Assembly (NCBI GenBank): GCA_947650365.1
Contig: OX393552.1
Coordinates: forward strand, 24,918,164 to 24,982,163
Reading direction: 5' to 3'
Origin: Chamaelirium japonicum
Taxonomy: Eukaryota; Streptophyta; Magnoliopsida; Liliales; Melanthiaceae
DNA: 64,000 nucleotides
The stretch's first letter is position 1. Each line of letters starts with the position of its first letter. Below, one piece after another: positions 55,300 to 64,000 of this stretch. The position numbers and the translations under genes are program-made. The notes under the pieces are model-generated. The model was given only the letters and a program-made list of their open reading frames with translations, searched no databases and was not told the origin of the DNA.

Positions 55300-57180
55300 A
55301 AGTGGCAAAGACATCCTATTGTGCAGAAAGAAAGAAAGTAGTTTACTTTGTGAATATTATTATTTTATGTTGCAAGTTGGGAGTTGGCACCCCTCCTTTC
55401 TCTTTGATGTGTATCTTGATGTTGAGGAAATGTTCAAGCTTTTCAATTGAGGGGTAGGGTTGTAATATATGTCATATTGCAATAGTTTGATATATTTTAG
55501 CCCAAATTTTTATAATTTTATAGGAATTAAATAATCAAATTAATTATTTTTTAAAATATAACGACTTGGTCGGTTTCCGAATAAGGATCGAAATCGTGGT
55601 ATCGAGCGATATAGAGACGAGATATTTCATGAGCTATCATGAAATAACGTAAAATTTTGTAATTTAACAGAAAATTCACGAACTACCTTGAAATATCATA
55701 GTATTTCATAATTTATAGAATTTATTTGTGAGATAACTTATTTATATTTCGTGAAAGATGTGGAAATTTTCCTCCTTGGTTCTGAGTCATGTGAACACTT
55801 CCCTTAAAAAATATCTTAACCCTATGCGTATGAGTACCTCTGACAAAAGTGTAAAAAGGGTCACATGATAACAAGTCCTTAATGGAGATCATGAGCAAGG
55901 TTTGGCTCCTTCGCAAGATGTAATCACTCTCTTCCTTACCCAGATTGGAAGCCTGTGGCCTTCCAGACTTGGCCCACATGCCTTGGTAGGTTTCCGAACA
56001 AGGATCAAAATCGTGGTATCGAGCGAGATCCAAACAGACGAGATGTTTCACGAACTATCATGAAATAACATAAATTTTTTTAATTTAGTAGAAAATTCAC
56101 AAAATATCTTGAAATATCATGATATTTCATAATTTATAGAATTTATTTGTGAGATAACTTATTTATATTTCGTGAAAGATGTGGAGATTTTGCTCATTGG
56201 TTCTTAGTCATGTGAACACTTCCCTTGGAAAATATCTTGCCCCGTATGAGTCTACCTCTAACAAAAGTGTAAAAAGGCTCACATGATTGCAAGTCCTTAA
56301 TGGAGATCCTGAGCAAGGTCTGGCTCCTTTGCAAGATGTAATCACTATACTTCCTTCTTGCCCAGATTGTAAGCCTATTGACTTCTAGACGTGGCCTATG
56401 TGACCACACGTGAGGTCCATAACCTATATAAGGCTAAAACGCAATTAGGATGAGCTTGGGTGATTATTGATTGGGTGTTCTATATGTTTACATGCTCTAG
56501 GCTATTGGGCTTTATCTTAAGATCGATCCCGTTCATCAGATCTGTTGATTTCTCTGATGGGGAGAAATCATAAAGGATTATAAATAACGATACTTGGTCC
56601 CCCTCTCATGTAACGACAACTCACGTCAGTTTTCTGGATACCCCCTCTGTCTATGCCAGAAAGAGATCCCTCAAGAATCATGGAGTGGAAACCAAGTTTG
56701 GGGAACACGCATCAAAGATTGTGATCTGCTCATGTTCTTCATCCACGGATTCTTCTACTTTTGGTAATGATCTTAAAGTATTAGAAGTAGGATATCTCTT
56801 TGATGAATCAAGATAAAATCCTCTTACATTGGCATATAGTATGGCTCAGGAAGTTCTTGGAGAACATGAGACACGCACCAGAGGCTCAGTTATTTGTTAT
56901 TGTAACAGAAGAGCGGTAAGCAAGGTTTAAGAAACCTAGGCGCGCACCATTATAAGGGGAAATTCATCAAGTACAAACTTTACTTGATCTGATAATTTTA
57001 AGAGGAAATACAAGTAGCGGTAACTGAGATAGCATCTATAAATAATATTGCTAAATCTTTTAGAGAATTCATGCAAAGACTTTTGGACAGCATATAGAAG
57101 CTATAGAGCTAAACATCATTTTTTCTTGTTAGATTTAGTGGGAGATTATTAGAATTGGTGAGGTCTACAGCTCATAAAAT
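55300..57180. other. Intergenic with tandemly duplicated LTR-like DNA
   Basis: The first ~260 bp would be 3' UTR of the small gene. From 55563 a ~420-bp unit is repeated twice. 56403-57180 carries leader-like DNA with GTAACAGAAGAGCGGTAAGC and a purine-rich AGTGGGAGATTATTAGAATT. No intact ORF is seen. Confidence 0.55.
55563..56402 (-). repeat. ~418-bp tandem duplication, LTR-leader-like
   Basis: Units 55563-55980 and 55981-56402 both run GGTTTCCGAA(T/C)AAGGATC, ATCGTGGTATCGAGCGA, CACTTCCCTT, AAAAGTGTAAAAAGG, AAGTCCTTAATGGAGATC and GCAAGATGTAATCACT. On the minus strand both read through GACTTG...TCATGTGA...TTTTACACTTTTGT, a layout I associate with LTR leaders in plants, so this may be a duplicated LTR fragment. 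Confidence 0.7.
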
Positions 57181-57906
57181 CCTATAGTTTAACTGTATAT
57201 GGATGTTAGCTTACGATTGCATCTTGGTACGTACCTTCGTACGTGTTCAGATTACATAACAAAGAGTCATGGCTATATGGTAATCCATTTGAGTGGGAGA
57301 CTCAATAGATTGGTACCATGTAACCTAAATACGCTCACAGCTCTGATTAGGGTTGGCTGTCCTATCAGATTAAGCTGTTGGGATGAGAGAGCATGGGTGT
57401 CTCTGTGGGGGAGGATTTCGACCGTCGTACGTGACCCTCCTCCAACAGTCGATTGAGGTTTGACCCTTCGGGATGTGGCGCGCTTCGAAGCGCTGAGTTG
57501 TGACTTGCTGGGCTGTCACACAAGCACTATAGAATAGAAAGGTAGAGAAAGAGATAACACAGGATATGGTGACGAAGTTCGGCCGAAGCCTACGTCTCCG
57601 TGCGGTAAGACGCAACCTTTGAATCTACTATCTCTGAGTAAACAGTAGAGCTACTCTCGACAGGCCAAGGAGTGCTTCTTACAAGTAATTAGAGGGTGGA
57701 AAAAGAGTCTAAAAACCAAAAAACTCAGGGAGCTCTAGAAATCAGAAAGTGGGTTTCTCGTCTGGAATTTCGGATCTGGAATCATTTACAGGGTTTGCTA
57801 TTTATAGAGGTTTGGTTTATTTGGAGAATATTCCAAGAATCTTCCTGGCAATATCTGGGGTCTGGTAAATACCCGGGGAGATTTACTAGACCCTAGATAG
57901 TGTAAG

Positions 57907-58065
57907 TGGGCCCCAAGCAGGGCTGCGGGTCCCACCATCGTACTCGTGAGCTCCAGGCAGGGTTGCGGATCCCACCATTGGACTCGTGGGCCCCAAGCAG
58001 GGCTGCGGGTCTCACTGTTGGACTCGTGGGCCCCGGGTAGGACTGCGGATCCCACCGTTGGGCGT
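57907..58065 (+). repeat. 42-bp GC-rich minisatellite, ~4 units
   Basis: Units of GTGGGCCCC(A/G)(A/G)GCAGGG(C/T)TGCGG(G/A)TCCCACC follow at about 42-bp spacing. The inverse complement of the core matches 2530-2655. Confidence 0.8.
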
Positions 58066-58227
58066 TAGCCAGATTTTGCACCCACAGTTACCCCCTCCCA
58101 GCTAGATAGGTGTTAACCTAGCTGGCTGGGATTTTCTGGTGCAAAGCCGGTCGCTCGTCGGTCGACCCTCTATCCGGGGTTGGCTGTTGGGCTCGTCGAC
58201 CCCCTGCCAGGGGTCGGCCGGGTGTGC

Positions 58228-58545
58228 GTCTGTCGACCCGTTGCACGGGGCTGACCATCGTCTATCTGCTGACCCATTGCGCGGGGCCGACCGTCGTCAG
58301 TCTACCGACCCATTGCATGGGGTCGACCGTCGTCAGTCTGCCGACCCCCTGGCGGGGCCGACTACTATGTATCTACCGACCCGTTGCACGGGGCCGACCA
58401 TCGTCTGTCTGTCGACCCGTTGCGCAGGGCCGACCGTTGTCAGTCTGCCGACCCCTTGTCCGGGGCCGACTACTTTGTGCGTCTGCCGACCCGTTGCGCT
58501 GGGCCGACCGTTGTGTCCGTTGATCCCTTGACAGCGGGCCACCGG
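58228..58545 (+). repeat. 36-bp minisatellite, ~8-9 units
   Basis: Units of GACCCGTTGCRCGGGGCCGACC then GTCGTCAGTCTGCC follow at about 35-38 bp. Because 36 is a multiple of three, frames stay open through the array and encode DPLRGADRRQSA-type repeats, but no ORF extends meaningfully beyond it. Confidence 0.85.
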
Positions 58546-58639
58546 GTGCGTGTTACCCCCTCCCAGTTAGGCAGGCGGGAACTTGGTTGATTGGGAATCC
58601 ACAGGGCAAGGCCGACGGCCGGTTCGGTGGGCGATTGCA

Positions 58640-58975
58640 CAAGCGTGGGTCAGGCAGGGGGCCCCTGGGGGTGGGGGTTTCGGGCCAAAAACTCGGGGGC
58701 GGGGGGATTTGGACAAAAGAACTCGATCTAGGGGTTTTTTGGTAAAAAGAGAGTGCGGCAGGGGGGTTTTGGGCAAAAAACCAAAAAGGGGGGGGGTTCG
58801 GTCAAAAAGACTGGGCAGGGGGTTTTATCGGATAATCTGGAACAAAAGGGTGTTTATGCAAAAACCCTGAGATGTGTTTTAGTCAAAATTGGCGGCGTGG
58901 GAGTTTTGGCCAAAATTAGAAAGTTCGGGGGGGTTTTTTGCAAAAAATGAAAAAAAATGGGGTTGCAGGTTTTAG
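58640..58975 (+). repeat. Irregular GGGGTTTTGG-CAAAAA array
   Basis: Roughly eight units, each a G-run, TTT(T)GG and then CAAAAA, recur at 25-45-bp spacing. Several runs have six to nine Gs. Strand asymmetry is strong, with Gs on + throughout. Confidence 0.7.
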
Positions 58976-59199
58976 TGAACGGGGGAGGGAAGAGAGTCGG
59001 GCGGCGGCGGCTTGTGGGGGCGGCGGCGGCTTGTGGGGCGCAGCGGTGGCGGCGGCACAGGGCCTCGGGCTCGGGCTCGAGCGCGCGGAGGTGGGGGTGG
59101 CGACGCCGGCCGGGGGCGGGGGAGTGGGGGTGGGATTGGCGGCGGCCGGGAGCAGGGGGATCGGGCGCGCGGGGATGGGGATGGCGGCGGCGGCTGGCC

Positions 59200-59545
59200 A
59201 TGGAGTGGTGATGGTGGTCGGTGGTGTTGGAGATGGGGTTGGTGGTGATGGAGGATGGTGGTGGTGATGGTGATGGTGATGGTGAAGGTGGTGATGGTGG
59301 ATGGTGGTGGCAATGGTGATGGTGGTGGTGATGGGGCGGCGGGAGGTGGCCGGAGGTGGTGGTGGATGGTGGTGATGGTGGATGGTGGTGGTGATGGTGA
59401 TGGTGGAGGTGGTGATGGTGGTGGATGGTGGTGGCAATGGTGATGGTGGAGGTGGTAATGGTGGATCGTAGTGGTGGTGGATGGTGGTGGCAATGGTGAT
59501 GGTGGAGGTGGGTAGTGATGGTGGTGGTGATGGGGCGGCGGGAGT
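59200..59545 (+). repeat. GGT/GAT trinucleotide minisatellite
   Basis: Repeats of GGTGGTGATGGTGGATGG-type words run for about 340 bp with larger units visible (GGTGATGGTGGAGGTGG several times). It is flanked by G-runs at about 59562-59578 and 59638-59652. Confidence 0.85.
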
Positions 59546-60084
59546 CGCCGGAGATGGGGAAGAGGGGGGGGGGGGGGGGTCTATTTTGGTGTATGTGTTG
59601 AGGGGAGATCTTGCAAAGGGGGGGAGGGGTCTTGCAAGGGGGGGGGGGGGGGTCTTGCAAGTGGTTTGGTTCATGGAGCGGCACTCCTCTTGCTTGCAAC
59701 GATGGGAGAACAACGGGCCGCTGCATTGTGCATGCATTGAACCCAAGTGTCACACTTCATCATTTTTTTTTTTGCCACCCTCTCACACTCAAGCCCTCTT
59801 TCACACCCCACTCAAAAATCCAAGAGAAGGGGCTGCACAGTTGAGACCAAAAGGAGTCGACACAAGCCGAGCCAAGCATAGCTTTGGCCTGCTTGAGCTT
59901 GTCTTGTAACCCAACAAACGCAAACGAACTTGTCGGCACATGTTGTTCAGAGTCGACGGTCGGGCTCGTCGATGTGTTGCCCGACGACGGGCAACGCGGC
60001 TGCAGCCGCGTTGTCCAGCGTCGGCTGTCAAGCCCGTCGTTGTATTGACCGGTGCATTCTTTGTCGGGAACCGAGGTGGCGACG

Positions 60085-60312
60085 GCAGCCTCGGACTTTG
60101 TCTTTGAATGCCGAGATGGAGGTCGCCTCGGGCCGAGACGGTGCCGACGTCTCGGGCTTCGTCAGGTGCTGAGGCGGTGAAGCCTGCCGCGGACTTTGTC
60201 CTTGAATGTTGAGGCAAAGGTCGCCTCGGGCCGAGTCGTTGCCGGTGTCTCGGGCTTCGTCAGGTGTCGGGGCAGTGGAGCCCGCCTCGGACTTTGTCTT
60301 CGAATGCCAAAT
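60085..60312 (+). repeat. ~98-bp tandem repeat, 2.3 units
   Basis: Units begin CCTCGGACTTTGTCTT or CCGCGGACTTTGTCCTT (60088, 60187, 60283) and share GGTCGCCTCGGGCCGAG and TCTCGGGCTTCGTCAGGTG. Confidence 0.8.
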
Positions 60313-60691
60313 AAAGGTTGAATGTACTTCTCCAGGTTTCTTGCAAGAGAGGGGGTGTGGAGAGAGAAAAGAGTGTAGAGATGGGTTGTGGAGTGTTGGA
60401 GGTCTCAAGAAAAACAAAAGGAAACCAGAGGAGCAAACAATAGGACCACACAACCTACCTCTTTCTCTCTAATGTAGAAAGGGGAGGGACAGACCTACTA
60501 AAGGGTGACAGTACTTGTAAATGGTTTGGATTTTTTGGCGTTTTCTCTATTGTCCCCTTTAGCTTAGCTTGTCTGTCGGGAAAAGAGAATAAAAACAGGG
60601 GAAGGAATAATTAGGACATGTGGTCCCCTCAAGCCCAACCACACACTTTTTTTTTTACCCCCTTATCCTTGAAAAGCGTGTCGAGGGAGGC

Positions 60692-60699
60692 TATAAATA
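60692..60699 (+). promoter_or_regulatory. TATA box before the gag-like ORF
   Basis: TATAAATA lies 82-89 bp upstream of the ATG at 60781, with a pyrimidine-rich leader between. Spacing fits transcription starting near 60725. Confidence 0.6.
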
Positions 60700-60780
60700 A
60701 GGCTCAAGGGGATTTTGTGTGTCTACTAGTGCTAAGATTTTTCTTCTGAGATTCTCAACTGCTCTGGGTTTTTTCGATTC

Positions 60781-63460
60781 ATGTCTTCTGGAGGTGCTAC
60801 TGGTTCTATGGGGAAGAAGCAAACTGCTCTTCACTCGATGAGGGGTTTGAAAGCCCTCTTCAAGGGGAGATCGGTGACTGAGGGTTCGAACCCTTCGCTT
60901 GAGGGGATATCCCGGGAGAAGGGTACGCCTCCTCGTCCTCTATCGAAAGCGGCGCTGGAGGAGGGAAAATCTTCCCAGTCGGAGCAAGATACGTCTAAGG
61001 TGGTTCCTAAGAGGTTGAAGAAGAGATCAGGTGAGGTGCCATCTGCTCCTTGCAAGCCTCCACAGGTCCCCAGGCTGCTTTGCGAGTTGGGGCCGCTGAT
61101 GCCGATTGAAGAAGAAACTCTTTATAAATTTGAGGATGGCGTCGTTTCGCTGAAGTCGCAGCGTGTGGCATGGAAGAAGTTGGCGAAGCTCTTTATTGCT
61201 CATCCTTGTATGCCATCATTCAAAGTGATCGAGAAGGTCTTCGGGATCAATCCTCAAACGATTTTTTCAGTACGGTGAGCTTGGAGAAGGTCACGGGAAC
61301 TATTATATCTGTCGGTCAGCTGAATTGCGGGCTGAGATTACCGTTGCCACCGTTTGCTGCTCGGCTCCTGAATACGTCGGGTCTCTGTCTTGGACAGATT
61401 GGAGGAAATGCTTGGCGCGTGATTTATGCCTTCTGCCGGGTGGAATCTGACTGCCAACCATAGCTCCGGAGGTGTTACACCGGGTTGGAGGTGGGTGAGC
61501 CGGCGAGGATTGAGCTAGGGTATTTCTTCTATCACTATATGTTGTAGTTGAGTACCGTGTCAGGGGAGCGCTTCTTCTATCTTTAGGGCGTATCTGCTCT
61601 GAGACCGATCGAGGGTTTACCTGAATCTGACAGGACCTATGCTGAAGGTCCATTCTCGATCACGGGTGAGTGGTCACCCCTCTCCGTGCCGGAGGTGATG
61701 CGGTTTGAAGTGCAAGATGAGGTAAAGCGTTACCAAGCCGGAGGGGATTTGGCTTGGTCTTCTCGGCGTGCGGCGGCCATTGACAACATTTTCTTAGAGT
61801 TGACATGTGGTAGCAGGTTTTGGAGGCAGTTCCTCTTTTGTCCGGTGTGCCACGGGACGAAGAATTTATTGCACCGTCTCCCAGGTCGCTACCTGGACAA
61901 TGATACTCTCTACTCGGACTACGGGGATGAGAAATGGCAGAAGAAGTGGGCGAACGTGGAGGTGCCTTGGATGACGGAACGGCCTAGGAAGACCGTCATG
62001 ATGCCCAAGCTACAAGGGAGGGTCAAGAAGGCGGCTAAGGCTGCCTCTGCTTCGAAGTGCTCTTCTGTGGCGGATAATGGTTCTGATGACGGTGAGGGAG
62101 AGGAGGAGGACGAGGATGAGGAGGGTTCTGAAGATACGGATGTCAGTAGGAGCGAGCGAGACAGCGTTGAGATAGTGGTGCCCCCGGTAAGGGTGGTGCC
62201 TCGATCTCGGGGCAAGGGAAACATGACGCCTGGCATGGTGGCCTTCGCCCACCAGCTTGAAGAGGATGTGGAGGAAGAAGGAGAAGAGGAGGGGTTGGGG
62301 GAGCCGTTCGAGCCGGGCTACGACTTCAGCTCGTTGATGTCGAGGCCCAAGGGTAAGGGCAAGATGTCGCGAGTAGCGGTGTCTACATCTACTGTAGAAG
62401 CTTCGATCGGGGGCACTGATAGACCTACTGATCCCTTCATAGGGATGGCGGCCGCCGCTAAGAAGCTCCTTCGTGAGGCAGCAGATAGGCGAAAGAGGGA
62501 GGAGTCGACCGCTGTTGGGGCGACGAGCTTTCAACCAGAGCCGAATGTGGAGTTTGCCGTGGAGGGGGACGGCGGGGATTTGCTCAACCTACAGCGGGGT
62601 GGGCTGGCTGGGACTCATTCCAGGACGCTGCAGGATGGACTGGACTCGATCCTTCGCAGCCCGAGGCAGGTTATACTGATTGGGGTGGCATGCCATTTAC
62701 CAATGCTGTTCCTACTACTGTTGCAACGACTGGGTTGGATGAGGCGGCACCCTCTTCCCGTAGCAGGGGCGAGAAAAAGTCCCGAAAGGGAAAGTCACGA
62801 AAAGAATCTGAAGCGATTGTCGCTGGGGAGGATAGGTTCGAGGGTCTGGGTGTGGATGAGTTTGTCGAGATGGCTCATCGTGCGTCTTGCGAGTCCGACG
62901 GTCCTCCCGATGTTACCCTTGACCATGCTCTACATATGGTAAGATATCTTGCTTGAATCTTGCTTGGGTTATATTAAATATGGCAGGAATTGAAGTGTTT
63001 TGCTTGTTTGCAGATGGATGCGATGGTGCGGCTTGTTGCTCGGACTTATCACCGCCATGGGAATGACTTGTTGGGAAGGTCTGAGGGAGTAAACGTTGCC
63101 CTCAGGATTGAGTTGGAGGAAGCAAGGGTGGCGCTGGAAGCAGCGCATGGTGATCTTCTCGAAATGACCGGGTTGCGTAACAAGGCGGCCGAGGAGCGTG
63201 ACAAGGCTTTGTTGGGGCTTGCTGCTCGTTGCTCGGAGTTGGATGCTGTTCGGGCAGAGATGCAGGTTAATGTTAGTGGCTTTCAGCAGAGAGATCGGGA
63301 GAAGCGGGAGCTCATTGATGGACTTAAGTTAGAAATCACAGGCTTGAACGAGGTCCTCATGGAGGCGATGGCGATGTCTGGTTCGAAAGCTCCGGCTCTG
63401 AGATTTTCTGAGGCAGGATCAAAGGCTACCGGTAGTCGTCGCCCAGGAGGGTCTCGTTGA
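60781..63460 (+). pseudogene. Decayed gag-like ORF of the PF04195 (putative gypsy-type transposon) class
   Basis: The start MSSGGATGSMGKKQTAL is in frame 1, with LFIAHPCMPSFKVIEKVFGI before a shift near 61263-61278. Frame 3 then reads QLNCGLRLPLPPFAARLLN and GQIGGNAWRVIYAFCRVES, the hallmark of PF04195 proteins. TAG codons interrupt it at 61461, 61545 and 61584, after which it continues (EVMRFEVQDEVKRYQAGGDL, FWRQFLFCPVCHGTKNLL) into an acidic EEE/DED stretch. A second shift near 62560-62580 moves to frame 2 (QDAAGWTGLDPSQPEAGYTD). A canonical 75-bp GTAAGA...TTTGCAG intron (62939-63013, phase 0) precedes a coiled coil (RIELEEARVALEAAHGDLLE) and the stop at 63458-63460. No protease, RT or integrase follows in the window. 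It is a non-autonomous or 5'-only retroelement protein, almost certainly inactive unless the shifts are sequencing errors. Confidence 0.75.
62939..63013 (+). other. Canonical 75-bp intron inside the gag-like ORF
   Basis: CATATG|GTAAGATAT ... GTTTGCAG|ATGGATGCG. Both flanks are in frame 2, phase 0. Without splicing the frame stops at GCTTGA. Confidence 0.75.
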
Positions 63461-64000
63461 TTTGTAGTTTTCACTTCATCTTCTTCTTTTACCCGTCTAC
63501 TTGATGTAGCCCTCTTGGCTGTGCGATGCATCGTTCTTTCTACTGCATTATGTACTTGCTTTCTGTTTGGATAATGAAAAGGGTGTTCTGGCTGGATGTT
63601 TCATGTTTGAAATGCTTGTCTTGATGTTTCCAAATGTCTTTGAATTCAAAGGTGGTGACCTCGGGACTTTGTTGTTGTGTGCCAAGGTATAGCCTTGGAC
63701 TTACTAGTTGATGGTGATGAGAGTTCAGAGTTCTCAGCATGACACTTTTGTATTGGTCGGACTTACGCGAAGCACCTTCTTAGTTGGGCCTTTGTCTTTG
63801 GGAACGTAGCTTTGTACTATTGCCGGTTAGCCGGCGGTGTCGCAACGCGAACCGAACTAACTGTGGTGAGGCATTAGTGCATGTGTCCTTACGTGACAAC
63901 ATGAGCACGTGCGATGCCAATGATTCGGAGTACTTAGCGTAGTGCCCTTGTATCGGTTGGACTTAGGCGAAGCGCTGTTTTAGTCGAACCTACGTATCGG
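63461..64000 (+). other. Downstream repeat DNA with ~199-bp diverged repeat
   Basis: Two stretches near 63735 and 63930 share GCATGACAC or GCGTAGTGC, then CTTTTGTATTGG or CTTGTATCGG, then (T/G)CGGACTTA(C/G)GCGAAGC and TTTAGT(T/C)G. The stretch probably belongs to the same element as the gag-like ORF. No coding sequence is seen. Confidence 0.5.

Larger units (their letters stand above)
57181..60780. other. GC-rich minisatellite region upstream of the gag-like ORF
   Basis: Composition changes sharply at about 57400. The region contains the minisatellites at 57907, 58228, 59200 and 60085 and a G-run array at 58640-58975, then a TATA box at 60692. It may be the 5' portion (LTR and leader) of the element carrying the 60781 ORF, but LTR ends were not found. 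The long His/Pro/Arg/Gly-rich frames here arise from the repeats. Confidence 0.5.

Noticed and set aside
58854-59753. 299-codon His/Pro-rich minus-strand ORF
   Set aside because: It is the complement of a GGT/GAT minisatellite, and several other frames are equally open.
60028-60453. 141-codon minus-strand ORF
   Set aside because: It reads through the ~98-bp tandem repeat; there is no homology and no promoter or splice context.

Overview
This is plant nuclear DNA. The evidence is spliced GT-AG gene models, a calcium-dependent protein kinase (a family of plants and protists), a chloroplast/ER-associated OEP61/TPR7 protein, many (GA/CT)n microsatellites, and hAT, PIF/Harbinger-like, Cassandra-like and LTR elements. 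Introns reach 6-7 kb and are full of transposon debris. That suits an early-diverging angiosperm or basal eudicot with a swollen genome, but the species cannot be fixed from the sequence.

Three genes are convincing, all on the + strand. (1) Positions 3099-12771 hold the 3' part of a CDPK: the end of the kinase domain, the autoinhibitory junction and four intact EF hands. The exon with the kinase N-lobe lies upstream of the window. (2) Positions 29107-49735 hold a complete OEP61/TPR7 gene in 11 exons (593 aa): Met-rich helical repeats, a TPR clamp that docks Hsp70/Hsp90, and a C-terminal membrane anchor. One of its introns is GC-AG. (3) Positions 54287-55299 hold a small two-exon gene for a ~93-aa single-pass membrane protein I cannot name. 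A fourth coding region, 60781-63460, is a decayed gag-like ORF of the PF04195 'putative gypsy-type transposon' class, with two frameshifts and three TAG codons.

The rest is repeats. 1-3098: low-complexity and telomere-like DNA, then CDPK intron. 12772-28300: intergenic, dominated by a direct 4.2-kb segmental duplication (15301-19494 and 20398-24675). Each copy carries a minus-strand hAT transposase pseudogene, and a 585-bp hAT-type MITE sits between the copies. Downstream are a fold-back element, a Cassandra-like TRIM carrying 5S rRNA-derived sequence (25749-26210), an interlocking double hairpin (27118-27160), a PIF/Harbinger-like element and a hAT-type MITE that ends ~256 bp before the OEP61 start codon. 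OEP61 introns hold a long hairpin MITE inside a (TA)n tract, another hAT-type MITE, TIR elements and a small LTR element with an exact 5-bp target duplication. 55300-60780: tandemly duplicated LTR-like DNA, GC-rich minisatellites and G-rich arrays leading into the gag-like ORF.

The genes do not form a pathway. They are independent housekeeping and signalling genes in a transposon-rich landscape. The most informative content is the transposon layer: nested insertions, target duplications still visible, and decay marks such as CAG-to-TAG changes and a possible excision footprint.
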